Assembly (NCBI RefSeq): GCF_050749815.1
Contig: NZ_CP192735.1
Location: 620,001 to 684,000, forward strand
Direction of reading: 5' to 3'
Source: Dyella_A sp050749815
Lineage (GTDB): Bacteria > Pseudomonadota > Gammaproteobacteria > Xanthomonadales > Rhodanobacteraceae
DNA: 64,000 nucleotides
The notes under the pieces: model-generated
Databases searched by the model: none
Told to the model about the DNA's origin: nothing
What the model saw: only the letters and a program-made list of their open reading frames with translations
Translations under genes and position numbers: made by a program
In this document: piece by piece, positions 52,762 to 61,640 of the stretch
Layout: each line of letters starts with the position of its first letter
How positions within the stretch are numbered: the stretch's first letter is position 1

Positions 52762-53685
52762 ATGTCATCGATCGCCCATCGCGGCAGTCTCGCCACCCGT
52801 CTCAAGCTCGCCACCCTGCGCACCGGCTTCGCGCTAGGCGGGCGCCTGGCACCGCGGCGCACCGTGGAGCGCGCCGCCCGTCTGTTCGCCACGCCGTTCG
52901 CCAGCAGCCGCGCGCGGGCGCGGGCGGCCGAGGCCGATCCGTCCATGCGTCAGGAGCGGCTCGTGGTCGACGGCGTCAGCATCGCCACCTATGTCTGGGG
53001 CGATCCGGCCACGCAGCCGTATGTGCTGCTGGTGCACGGCTGGTCCAGCTTCGGTCTGCGTTTTCGCCCGTGGGTGCAGCGGTTGCGCGCGCTCGGCCTG
53101 GCCGTGGTGAGCTTCGATCAGCCGGGGCACGGCCTCAGCGGCGGGCGCTACTGCACGCTGCCCGAGTTCGCCGACACGGTGCGTGCGGTCGGGCGTCACT
53201 ACGGCGGGGCAGAGCTGGCGATCGGCCATTCGCTCGGCGGCGCCGCGCTGGTGCTGGCACAGGACACCACGTGGCGCGCGCGCCGGCTGGCCTTGATCGC
53301 GCCCGCAGCGGACATGGATGCCGCGGCCAGCCGCTACTTCCGCTTCGTACGCCTGGGCGAGCACCTGCGTCGGCCGTTCTACGACTGGCTGGTAGCGCGC
53401 ACCGGCGTGCCGGTGGAACAACTGCAGATGCATCGTCATGCCGCCGCGCTGGGCCAGCCCGGCCTGGTCGTGCACGACCTGGACGACGCCGACGTGCCCT
53501 GGGACGAAGGCGAGCGCTACGCCCGCCACTGGCCCGGCGCGCGCCTGTTCACCACGCAGGGCTTGGGTCATCACCGCGTGCTGGAGGCGCCGGAGGTGAT
53601 CGATGCGGTGCTCGCGTTCGCCACGGGCGCCGCGGTGGGCGAGCGCGTGGTCGCCTCGCCGAACCTGCCGTTCGGTTTGGCCTGA
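52762..53685 (+). CDS. Alpha/beta-hydrolase
   Basis: 307 residues from the ATG at 52762 (GAGGAGCC ribosome site). The oxyanion region is VLLVHGWSSFG, the nucleophile elbow AIGHSLGGAAL, the acid lies in the WDEGERYARHW region and the catalytic His in GLGHHRVLEAPEV. The N-terminal 60 residues are basic and may form a membrane-associating helix. It is in an operon with the TetR regulator. Substrate unknown; an ester or lactone is likely. Confidence 0.85.
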   Translation: MSSIAHRGSLATRLKLATLRTGFALGGRLAPRRTVERAARLFATPFASSRARARAAEADPSMRQERLVVDGVSIATYVWGDPATQPYVLLVHGWSSFGLRFRPWVQRLRALGLAVVSFDQPGHGLSGGRYCTLPEFADTVRAVGRHYGGAELAIGHSLGGAALVLAQDTTWRARRLALIAPAADMDAAASRYFRFVRLGEHLRRPFYDWLVARTGVPVEQLQMHRHAAALGQPGLVVHDLDDADVPWDEGERYARHWPGARLFTTQGLGHHRVLEAPEVIDAVLAFATGAAVGERVVASPNLPFGLA

Positions 53686-53706
53686 TCGCCACGACGACGC
53701 GCGCCC

Positions 53707-55179
53707 CTAGAGACAGCGCTTGAGCCGGCGGATGCTTTCGTCGATTGCCGGGCCATCCACCGCACCGTAGCCGAGGATCATCCCCTGGCGGCGCTGCGGC
53801 CCGCGATAGCAGGGTGACAACGGGCGGATCGAGACGCCCATCTCGGCCGCCCGCCGCGACAGCGCGATGTCGTCGACCTCGTCGGGCAGCAGCGCGGTGA
53901 GCTGCATGCCGGCCTCGGCGCCGATCACCTGCAGGCGGCCGGGTAGGTGATGCTCGATGGCGTCCAGCAGCGCCGCGCGCCGGATCGCATAGAGCACCCG
54001 CATGCGGCGGATGTGGCGGGCGAAATGCCCTTCGCGGATGAAGTCGGTCATCGCCCGCTGCGGCAGCGTGGCCGAGCAGGTGTCCAGCGCGTCGCGCACC
54101 GCGCGGAAGGCGGGCACCAGATCCTTGGGCAGCACCAGATAACCCAGCCGCAGTGCCGGAAACATCACCTTGCTGAAGGTGCCCGCGTAGATCACCCGCG
54201 CATCGGTATCCAGCCCCTGCAGCGAGGCCACGGGCTTGCCGCCGAAGCGGTATTCGCCGTCGTAGTCGTCCTCGACGATCCATCGCCCCTCGCGCGCCGC
54301 CCATTGCAGCAGTTGCATGCGTCGCGCCGCGCTCATCGTCACGCCCAGTGGAAACTGGTGCGACGGCGTGGTGTAGACCAGTCGCGCGTCCGGGCCGCGG
54401 CGAATGCCTTCGGCCACGTCCAGGCCGTCGTCGTCCACCGGCACCTGCACCGCCCGTGCGCCCACGGTGGCCAGCGCCTGGTGCGCGCCGGGATAGCCGG
54501 GCTCTTCCATCCAGGCGCTGTCGCCCGGATCGAGCAGGGCATGCGCGCAGATCTGCAGCCCGTGCTGCGCGCCGCTGGTGATCATGATCTGGCTGGCATC
54601 CGCGCGCACCGCACGCATCGTGCGCAGATAGTCGGCAATCGCCTCGCGCAGCGGCAGGTAACCCAGCGCGTCGCCGTAGACCAGCGCATCGGTGCTCGCC
54701 CGGTGCGCGTGCCGGCTCAGCAGCCGCGCCCAGGTATCCAGCGGAAAGGCATCCAGCGCCGGTAGGCCGATGCGGAACGCGCCCTGGCTTTCCAGCCAGG
54801 TCTGTTCGCTCGGCGCAATCACCGCAGCGCGAACGGCGATGCGACGCTCCGGGGACGGCGCGACCGCGGCGGTCTTGCTACGCCCGCGGGGCGCCGCCGC
54901 CATGCCCAGAGGGATCGACCCCGCCACGCAGGTGCCCGAGCCGGTGAAGGTTTCCAGGTAACCCTCGGCCTGGAGTTGCTCGTACGCGCTCATCACCGGC
55001 AGCCGCGACACCGCCAGTTCGCCGGCCAGCGCCCGGGTGGAAGGCAGTCGCTGGCCCGGTTGCAGCTGACCGTCGACGATGGCGCGCCGCAGCCAGTCCG
55101 AGAGCTGCCGGTAGATCGGTGTCCCACTGGCGCCATCCAGCGCGATCGGGGGTAGCAGGCTGTCAGCGACGCGCTTCAT
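53707..55179 (-). CDS. MocR/PdxR-type GntR regulator with aminotransferase-like domain
   Basis: A 490-residue fusion. Residues about 10-85 form a GntR winged helix (GQRLPSTRALAGELAVSRLPV), followed by a linker and a fold-type I aminotransferase domain with the PLP lysine region YAGTFSKVMFPALRLGYLV. Such proteins bind PLP and regulate vitamin B6, GABA or taurine genes. No pdxST lies next to it; it is divergent from an outer-membrane protein gene that it may control through the 100-bp gap. Confidence 0.88.
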   Translation of the reverse strand: MKRVADSLLPPIALDGASGTPIYRQLSDWLRRAIVDGQLQPGQRLPSTRALAGELAVSRLPVMSAYEQLQAEGYLETFTGSGTCVAGSIPLGMAAAPRGRSKTAAVAPSPERRIAVRAAVIAPSEQTWLESQGAFRIGLPALDAFPLDTWARLLSRHAHRASTDALVYGDALGYLPLREAIADYLRTMRAVRADASQIMITSGAQHGLQICAHALLDPGDSAWMEEPGYPGAHQALATVGARAVQVPVDDDGLDVAEGIRRGPDARLVYTTPSHQFPLGVTMSAARRMQLLQWAAREGRWIVEDDYDGEYRFGGKPVASLQGLDTDARVIYAGTFSKVMFPALRLGYLVLPKDLVPAFRAVRDALDTCSATLPQRAMTDFIREGHFARHIRRMRVLYAIRRAALLDAIEHHLPGRLQVIGAEAGMQLTALLPDEVDDIALSRRAAEMGVSIRPLSPCYRGPQRRQGMILGYGAVDGPAIDESIRRLKRCL

Positions 55180-55281
55180 GGGGAGCTTCCAAGTGGCTAT
55201 GCAGGATCATAGCTAAGTGGCTATTCGAGTGAGCCACTTGGCTGCCTAAGGTGCACCCTTCAGTGACCGGCGGAGGTGGGG

Positions 55282-56274
55282 ATGGGCAGGCAGCAGGCGG
55301 CGACGAAAGCGCGACGACGACCGGGCCGGATGGGGTTAGCGGGCGCCCTGTTCGCGCTTCTCGCCAGCGGGGTAGCGGCGCAGGACACCGCCACCGCGCG
55401 GCAATCGCGCGACGACGCCTGGTGGACCGGGCCGATGCTCGCCAATTCCGCCGAGACCCTGCCGCGCGGCCACGTGCTGGTGGAGCCCTACGTCTACGAC
55501 GTGATGACCGACGGCGCCGACAACTTCGGCTCGCGCGCCTACGTGCTCTACGGCCTCACCGACAACCTCACCGTCGGCGCCATCCCCATCATCGGCTACA
55601 CCGCCATGCACGGCGGCCCGAACAGCTCCGGCATCGGCGCGGGCGACCAGATCCTGCAGGCGCAGTACCGGCTGACCCGGTTCCAAGAGGGCAGCTGGCT
55701 GCCGACGATCGCGCTGCAGTGGCAACTCGGTGTGCCCACCGGCCGTTACCAGCGCCTGGCACGCGCCGCCGACGGCATGGGCAGCGGCGCCTGGGCGAAC
55801 ACGCTGGGCCTGAACGCGCAGAGCTACTTCTGGATGCCGAACGGCCGCATCCTGCGTGTGCGCCTCAATGTCACCCGCACGTGGTCGGGCCACGCCGATC
55901 TGGTTGGCGTGAGCAGCTACGGCACCGGCCCGGCGTTCCGCGGCAAGGCGTACCCGGGCGGTAACGTCTACGTGGGCACCTCGTTCGAATACAGCCTGAG
56001 CCGCCGCTGGGTGCTGGCGCTGGACCTCACCTACAGCCGCAACGATCCCACCCGCGTGCGCGGCGTCGATGATCCGCTGGCATCGCTGCCCGCGGCGCCG
56101 CGCCTGCCGGTGCAACTCGCGTCGCCGCGAAGCGAAGCGTTCGGTTACGCCCCGGCCGTCGAATACAGCTGGACGCCGAACATCGGCGTGTTGCTCGGCG
56201 TGCGCGTGATTCCCGGCGGCCACAACGTCACGCGCTCGGTAACGCCAGCGATCGCCATCAACTACGTGCACTGA
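55282..56274 (+). CDS. Outer-membrane beta-barrel protein, transporter/MetA-like
   Basis: 330 residues from the ATG at 55282, chosen over the GTG at 55276 because GGAGGT precedes it at good spacing. The signal peptide ends near GVAAQ. The mature part shows alternating beta-strands (HVLVEPYVYDVM, YVLYGLTDNLTVGAIPII) and closes with TPAIAINYVH, like the phenol-degradation MetA-like barrel proteins (PF13557 type). Function is unknown. It is divergent from the MocR regulator. Confidence 0.7.
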   Translation: MGRQQAATKARRRPGRMGLAGALFALLASGVAAQDTATARQSRDDAWWTGPMLANSAETLPRGHVLVEPYVYDVMTDGADNFGSRAYVLYGLTDNLTVGAIPIIGYTAMHGGPNSSGIGAGDQILQAQYRLTRFQEGSWLPTIALQWQLGVPTGRYQRLARAADGMGSGAWANTLGLNAQSYFWMPNGRILRVRLNVTRTWSGHADLVGVSSYGTGPAFRGKAYPGGNVYVGTSFEYSLSRRWVLALDLTYSRNDPTRVRGVDDPLASLPAAPRLPVQLASPRSEAFGYAPAVEYSWTPNIGVLLGVRVIPGGHNVTRSVTPAIAINYVH

Positions 56275-56338
56275 GCCGAGTCGGGTCGCGGGGGCTCGCT
56301 CCACGCCGGCAGGTATTCCAACCAAGAAGGTGAGCACC

Positions 56339-57403
56339 ATGCAGACAAAAACGATCTTCCCGGCGTGCCTGCTCATGCTCGCGGCGATGCTCGGGTGGCC
56401 GTCGCCATCGATCGCAGCCACGGCCAGGGGCGAAGACCAGCAGCACGCCTTCGATTTCCACTTCGGCACGTGGAAGACCGAGATCAAGAGCCGCGACGTC
56501 ACGGCCGCGGGCGTCGGCCAGTGGACGACATTCACCGGCACGGTGATCGACCAGCCGCTGTGGAACGGCAAGGCCAACCTGGAGAAGATTGAAGCCTCCG
56601 GCCCGGGCGGCCATTTCCAGGGCCTGACGCTGTTTCTCTACAACCCCGAGTCCGGGCAGTGGAGCGAGCAGTTCGCGGGCAGCGGCGACGGCACGATGCA
56701 GCCGCCCACCTACGGCGAGTTCAAGGATGGCCGCGGCGTGTTCCACGGCTGGACCGAGTCCGACGGCAAGAAGGTTCTCGAGCAAGACATCTGGTCGAAC
56801 ATCACGCCGGATTCCTACCACTACGAGATCGCTTCCTCGTTCGACGGCGGCAAGACCTGGGTCACCAACTTCGTCGCCCAGCTCACCCGGCTGAAGAAAG
56901 CCCCCGACTACGACACTCACACCACGCCGGGCACCGGGCCGGAGCACGACTTCGACTTCAACATGGGGCGCTGGTCGACCCGCATCCGGGCAGTGCTGCA
57001 TCCGCTGTCCTCACCCGGCGCGAAGAGCAGTCTCGGCGGAACCCATGAGGTTTATCGCGTGTGGGACGACTGGGCCAATATCGGCCAGCTCGAAGTCGAT
57101 GCTTCCGACGGCCATCACATCGAGGACCTCGCGCTGCGCCTGTACGACCGCAAGACGCGGCAGTGGCGGGTCTACCTTGCCAACAGCGCCTCCGGCCGGC
57201 TTGCCGCGCCACTGGTGGGCGAATTCAAGGATGGCGTGGGCACCTTCGTCGGCTTGGACGAGGTCGATGGCAAGACCGTGCTGACGCGCAACGTCTGGTC
57301 GGACATCACCGCGACATCCTGCAAGCAGGACTGGGCCATCTCGACCGACGGCGGCAAGACCTGGGTGTCCACCTGGACCTCCACCGACCGCCGGGGCGGC
57401 TGA
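56339..57403 (+). CDS. Secreted protein with two DUF1579-like repeats
   Basis: 354 residues from the ATG at 56339 (AAGGTGAG ribosome site). A signal peptide covers residues 1-27. The rest is an internal duplication: HAFDFHFGTWKTEIKSR and HDFDFNMGRWSTRIRAV start the two halves, and each half contains YGEFKDGRGVF/VGEFKDGVGTF, an IWSNITPDS/VWSDITATS strand and SxDGGKTW. The lipocalin-like beta-barrel of the DUF1579 group is expected in each. No function is known. It follows the barrel-protein gene by 64 bp. Confidence 0.7.
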   Translation: MQTKTIFPACLLMLAAMLGWPSPSIAATARGEDQQHAFDFHFGTWKTEIKSRDVTAAGVGQWTTFTGTVIDQPLWNGKANLEKIEASGPGGHFQGLTLFLYNPESGQWSEQFAGSGDGTMQPPTYGEFKDGRGVFHGWTESDGKKVLEQDIWSNITPDSYHYEIASSFDGGKTWVTNFVAQLTRLKKAPDYDTHTTPGTGPEHDFDFNMGRWSTRIRAVLHPLSSPGAKSSLGGTHEVYRVWDDWANIGQLEVDASDGHHIEDLALRLYDRKTRQWRVYLANSASGRLAAPLVGEFKDGVGTFVGLDEVDGKTVLTRNVWSDITATSCKQDWAISTDGGKTWVSTWTSTDRRGG

Positions 57404-57699
57404 TCCGCCAGGGCGCGATCGCCTCCCGCGCCCCGCTGGGGAGAGGACTGGGGCGATGGACGAAGGCTTGCGGGGAACCCGCCGGAAGCCCGTGGTGAAG
57501 CCCCGGTTATGGAAATCCGCTTGGCACGCTACGGCTGCCGTAGCCGGATCCATCCGCCTCTGAGGAGGCGCTATCGCCTCACTCGCGGACGCTGCCGCGA
57601 ACGGCACCCCGTACGCCTTCGTACGTGCGCTGCGGCAAGCGTCTGTGCGCGAACCCCTTTAGAATTGGGCGGTTCAAGCACACGCAGTCCGGAGTTGCC
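57404..57699. other. Intergenic region before icmF
   Basis: 296 bp without a credible gene. It holds a fragment similar to the GGGGAGAGG-type palindromic repeats (around 57448-57465), a small hairpin CTACGGC-TG-CCGTAG around 57530, and presumably the icmF promoter. The ribosome site of icmF is weak (GGAG at 57691). Confidence 0.5.
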
Positions 57700-60600
57700 A
57701 TGAGTTCGCCCGCCAAGCACGTCCCCGCCAGCGATTCGCAGCAAGCGAACACCCCGCACGAAGCCACCCCGCTGCGCTTCGTCACCGCCGCCAGCCTGTT
57801 CGATGGTCACGACGCGGCGATCAACATCATGCGCCGGATCATCCAGGCGCAGGGCGCGGAGGTGATCCACCTGGGCCACAACCGCTCGGTGGAAGACGTG
57901 GTGCGCGCCGCGCTGCAGGAAGACGCCGACGCCATCGCGCTGTCGTCCTACCAGGGCGGCCACGTCGAGTACTTCAAGTACATGGTGGACATGCTCAAGG
58001 AGCGCGGCGCCGGCCACATCCGCGTGTTCGGCGGCGGCGGCGGCACCATCACGCCGGAAGAGATCAAGGAGCTACAGGCCTACGGCGTGGAGCGCATCTA
58101 TCACCCGAACGACGGCATGAAGCTCGGCCTCACCGAGATGATCGAAGACGTGATGGCGCGCGCCGGCAAGGCTGCCGCCGAGCACGCGCGCGGCCACGGC
58201 GGCGGCGTGCCGCAGGCCGACGTCGACAACGAAATCAGCATTGGCCACATGCTCTCGGCGATCGAAGAGGGCGGCCTGTCCGACGCGGACCTCAGCCGCT
58301 TGCGCAAGGAGTGGCAGCTCGCCGGCAAGCACACCCCCGTGCTCGGCCTCACCGGCACTGGTGGCGCCGGCAAATCCAGCGTGGTGGACGAACTGCTGCT
58401 GCGCTTCCTGCAGGCGTTCCCCAAGATGCGCATCGCCGTGCTGGCGGTGGACCCCACCCGTCGCCGTTCGGGCGGCGCGCTGCTGGGCGACCGCATCCGC
58501 ATGAACTCGCTGCGCTCGCACCGCGTCTACATGCGCTCCATGGCCACCCGTCGCCAGCATGCCGCCACCAACACCGTGCTGCACGACTGCATCGACTTCC
58601 TCAAGAGCCAGCCCTACGACCTGGTGATCGTGGAAACCGCCGGCATCGGCCAGAGCGATTCGGAGATCGTCGACCTGGTCGACTTCCCGGTCTACGTGAT
58701 GACCAGCGAATACGGCGCGGCCAGCCAGCTGGAGAAGATCGACATGATCGACTTCGCCGAGCTGATCGTGCTCAACAAGTACGACAAGCGCGGCGCCGAA
58801 GACGCCCTGCGCGACGTACGCAAGCAGTGGAAGCGCAACCGCACCGCCTTCGCCCTGAAGGACGAAGACGTGCCGGTCTACCCGACCATCGCCAGCCAGT
58901 TCAACGACCCGGGCGTCACCTGGATGTTCACCAACCTGTGCCGGCTGATGCGCGAAAAGCTCCACCTAGGTGTAGGAGCGCACCCAGTGCGCGACCAGGC
59001 CACCTCAGACGCCGAGCTCGCCCACAAGGTGGGCTCCTACAAGGGCGGTTGCGATTGGCAGCCGCACCTGGACACCAGCCTGAAGGAGCCGCGCGCCACC
59101 GTGCTGATTCCCGGCAACCGCGTGCGCTACCTCGCCGAGATCGCCGAGCAGGGCCGCGGCATCAACGCCTCCATCGCCAAACAGGCCGAGCAGGCCAGCA
59201 AGGCGCAGCACTGCTACGAGGCGCTGAAGGAGCTGGGCGATGAGCAGCTTCCAAAACCGCTGGATCTCTACAGCAGCGACGCCTTGCATCCCTCTCCCGC
59301 CGGGAGAGGGACCGAGGGTGAGGGTACGCCCGCAGCGAACGCCTCCACGCAAGCCCCGAACCCTCACCCCCAGCCCCTCTCCCACGGGGAGAGGGGAGCC
59401 GACCGCTCCCTGCTCCTGCTCCGCCAGCGCTACAACGCCGCCCTCGGCGAACTGACCAAGGAATCGATCGAACTCCTGCGCAACTGGCCCGCCCTCCGCG
59501 AATCGGTCACCGCCGAGGTCAACGAGTACCAGGTGCGCGGCAAGACCATCCGCGTGGAGAACTACCGCGAGTCGCTCAGCCACCAGAAGATCCCCAAGGT
59601 GGCGCCGCCCAAGACCCGCGACTGGGGCGACCAGCTGCTGTTCCTGGGCAAGGAAAACCTGCCCGGCCACTACCCCTACACCGGCGGCGTGTACCCGTAC
59701 CGCCGCAGCGGCGAAGACCCCACTCGCATGTTCGCCGGCGAGGGCACGCCCGAGCGTACCAACCGCCGCTTCCACTACCTCAGCCAGGGTGGCGCCGCCA
59801 CGCGCCTGTCCACCGCGTTCGACTCGGTCACCCTCTATGGCGAAGACCCGGCGCCGCGCCCGGACATCTACGGCAAGATCGGCAACTCCGGCGTCAACAT
59901 CGCCACCCTGGACGACATGAAGAAGCTGTACTCCGGCTTCGACCTGTCCGCGCCCACCAGCTCGGTCTCCATGACCATCAACGGCCCGGCGCCGATCATC
60001 CTCGCGATGTTCATGAACACCGCGATCGACCAGAACGTGGAGAAGTACCTCAAGGCCGACGCCACGCGCTGGGCCGAGGCGGAAAAGAAAATCGCCAAGC
60101 TGTTCGAAGGCCGCGAGCGCCCGCGCTACTCCGGTGAGCTGCCAGCCGGCAACGACGGCCTCGGCCTGGGCCTGCTCGGCGTCACCGGCAACCAGCTGGT
60201 GGACGCGGAGACCTACGCAAAGATCAAGGCCGAGACCCTGGCCAGCGTGCGCGGCACCGTGCAGGCGGACATCCTGAAAGAAGACCAGGCGCAGAACACC
60301 TGCATCTTCTCCACCGAGTTCGCGCTGCGCATGATGGGCGACATCCAGCAGTACTTCGTCGACCACAAGGTGCGCAACTTCTACTCGGTGAGCATCAGCG
60401 GTTACCACATCGCCGAAGCCGGCGCGAACCCGATCAGCCAGCTCGCCTTTACGCTGTCTAACGGCTTCACCATCGTCGAGTACTACCTCGCGCGCGGGAT
60501 GAACATCGACGACTTCGCGCCGAATCTCAGCTTCTTCTTCTCCAACGGCATGGACCCGGAGTACACCGTGATCGGCCGCGTCGCCCGCCGCATCTGGGCC

Positions 60601-61419
60601 CGCGCCATGCGCGAGCGCTACGGCGCCAGCCCGCGCAGCCAGATGATGAAGTACCACATCCAGACCAGCGGCCGATCCCTGCACGCGCAGGAGATCCAGT
60701 TCAACGACATCCGCACCACCTTGCAGGCGCTGTACGCGCTGTTCGACAACTGCAACTCCCTGCATACCAACGCCTACGATGAGGCGATCACCACGCCGAC
60801 CGAAGAAAGCGTGCGCCGCGCGGTGGCGATCCAGATGATCATCAACAAGGAGCTGGGCCTCAATTTCAACGAGAATCCCTGGCAGGGCAGCTTCATCGTC
60901 GACGAGCTCACCGACCTGGTGGAAGAGGCCGTGTACAAGGAGTTCGAGGCCATCAGCGAGCGCGGCGGTGTGCTCGGCGCCATGGACACCATGTACCAGC
61001 GCGGCAAGATCCAGGAAGAGAGCCTGTACTACGAGCACAAGAAGCACGACGGCAGCCTGCCGCTGATCGGCGTCAACACCTTCCTGCCGAAGGACCACGG
61101 CGGCGAGATCGCCACCGAGATCGAGCTGATCCGCTCAACGGAAGAAGAGAAGGGCCAGCAGATCGCCAACGTCAAAGCCTGGCAGGCCGCGCGCAATGGC
61201 CTGGCCCCGCAGGGCGAGACCGATCTCACCCACGTGGCCGAAGACGCCACTGCGGCCGGCGAAAAGCATGACGGCCACGGCCTGCGCTACCTGCAGAACA
61301 CTGCCCGCGAGCGCCGCAACGTGTTCAACGCGCTGATGGAAGCGGTCAAGACCCACAGCCTCGGCCAGATCAGCCACGCGCTGTACGACGTAGGCGGCGA
61401 GTACCGCCGCAACATGTAA
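57700..61419 (+). CDS. icmF: Fused isobutyryl-CoA mutase (IcmF) with G-protein chaperone domain
   Basis: 1239 residues from the ATG at 57700. Residues about 25-165 form the B12-binding domain (DGHD at 35-38, SSYQGGH, GGGGGTI). Residues about 205-480 are the MeaB-like GTPase (P-loop GTGGAGKS, 219-226). A helical linker follows, and from about 610 the TIM-barrel mutase domain (VENYRESLSHQKIPKV, FHYLSQGGAATRLSTAFDS). It interconverts isobutyryl-CoA and n-butyryl-CoA (or pivalyl/isovaleryl-CoA) with adenosylcobalamin. Unusually, two palindromic intergenic-type repeats lie in frame within the GTPase domain and linker (58971-59041, 59290-59397). It probably takes valine- or leucine-derived CoA esters. 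Confidence 0.9.
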   Translation: MSSPAKHVPASDSQQANTPHEATPLRFVTAASLFDGHDAAINIMRRIIQAQGAEVIHLGHNRSVEDVVRAALQEDADAIALSSYQGGHVEYFKYMVDMLKERGAGHIRVFGGGGGTITPEEIKELQAYGVERIYHPNDGMKLGLTEMIEDVMARAGKAAAEHARGHGGGVPQADVDNEISIGHMLSAIEEGGLSDADLSRLRKEWQLAGKHTPVLGLTGTGGAGKSSVVDELLLRFLQAFPKMRIAVLAVDPTRRRSGGALLGDRIRMNSLRSHRVYMRSMATRRQHAATNTVLHDCIDFLKSQPYDLVIVETAGIGQSDSEIVDLVDFPVYVMTSEYGAASQLEKIDMIDFAELIVLNKYDKRGAEDALRDVRKQWKRNRTAFALKDEDVPVYPTIASQFNDPGVTWMFTNLCRLMREKLHLGVGAHPVRDQATSDAELAHKVGSYKGGCDWQPHLDTSLKEPRATVLIPGNRVRYLAEIAEQGRGINASIAKQAEQASKAQHCYEALKELGDEQLPKPLDLYSSDALHPSPAGRGTEGEGTPAANASTQAPNPHPQPLSHGERGADRSLLLLRQRYNAALGELTKESIELLRNWPALRESVTAEVNEYQVRGKTIRVENYRESLSHQKIPKVAPPKTRDWGDQLLFLGKENLPGHYPYTGGVYPYRRSGEDPTRMFAGEGTPERTNRRFHYLSQGGAATRLSTAFDSVTLYGEDPAPRPDIYGKIGNSGVNIATLDDMKKLYSGFDLSAPTSSVSMTINGPAPIILAMFMNTAIDQNVEKYLKADATRWAEAEKKIAKLFEGRERPRYSGELPAGNDGLGLGLLGVTGNQLVDAETYAKIKAETLASVRGTVQADILKEDQAQNTCIFSTEFALRMMGDIQQYFVDHKVRNFYSVSISGYHIAEAGANPISQLAFTLSNGFTIVEYYLARGMNIDDFAPNLSFFFSNGMDPEYTVIGRVARRIWARAMRERYGASPRSQMMKYHIQTSGRSLHAQEIQFNDIRTTLQALYALFDNCNSLHTNAYDEAITTPTEESVRRAVAIQMIINKELGLNFNENPWQGSFIVDELTDLVEEAVYKEFEAISERGGVLGAMDTMYQRGKIQEESLYYEHKKHDGSLPLIGVNTFLPKDHGGEIATEIELIRSTEEEKGQQIANVKAWQAARNGLAPQGETDLTHVAEDATAAGEKHDGHGLRYLQNTARERRNVFNALMEAVKTHSLGQISHALYDVGGEYRRNM
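58971..59041. repeat. Palindromic repeat (TGTAGGAGCGCAC type) inside icmF
   Basis: The outer arms TGTAGGAGC/GCTCCTACA are perfect inverse copies, and the inner CCCACAAGGTGGG mirrors ACCCAGTGCGCGAC in degenerate form. This is the standard intergenic REP-like element of Xanthomonads and Pseudomonads. Here it is translated in frame as about residues 424-447 of IcmF (GVGAHPVRDQATSDAELAHK). Confidence 0.8.
59290..59397. repeat. Palindromic repeat (CCCTCTCCC type) inside icmF
   Basis: CCCTCTCCCGCCGGGAGAGGG at the left and CCCCTCTCCCACGGGGAGAGGGG at the right flank the inverse pair GAGGGTGAGGG/CCCTCACCCC. This family is normally intergenic. It is translated in frame as residues about 531-566, including PSPAGRGTEGEG and PHPQPLSHGERGA, peptide strings typical of translated repeats. 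Confidence 0.85.
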
Positions 61420-61432
61420 CACCTACACCGTC

Positions 61433-61508
61433 GCGAGCTTGAACCTTGGTGAGCTTGAACCTAGCGAGCTTGAACCTAGCGAGCTTGAACCTAGCGAGCT
61501 TGAACCCT
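61433..61508. repeat. 15-bp tandem repeat, five copies
   Basis: Copies of GCGAGCTTGAACCTA start at 61433, 61449, 61464, 61479 and 61494; the first is followed by one extra base and the first two and last differ at one or two positions. It lies 14 bp after the icmF stop and runs into the next palindromic repeat. Confidence 0.9.
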
Positions 61509-61545
61509 CTCCCCCGCTCGCGGGGGAGAGGGCAGGGTGAGGGGG
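61505..61545. repeat. Third palindromic repeat (CCCTCTCCC type), after icmF
   Basis: The hairpin CCCTCTCCCCCG/CGGGGGAGAGGG with a short loop is followed by GCAGGGTGAGGGGG. It is the same family as the element at 59290 but in its usual intergenic setting. Confidence 0.85.
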
Positions 61546-61607
61546 AGGCAATCGAAGCGGAAAACCTCACCCCGCTCAACGGCTGCAGAGAAACCCATTG
61601 GCTCCTA

Positions 61608-61637
61608 CAAAAAGACCCGGCATTGCCGGGCCTTTTT
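61608..61637. terminator. Bidirectional rho-independent terminator
   Basis: The stem CCCGGC/GCCGGG with an ATT loop is flanked by AAAAAGA on the left and CTTTTT on the right, between the convergent icmF and effector genes. On the minus strand it immediately follows the effector stop. Confidence 0.88.
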
Positions 61638-61640
61638 CGT

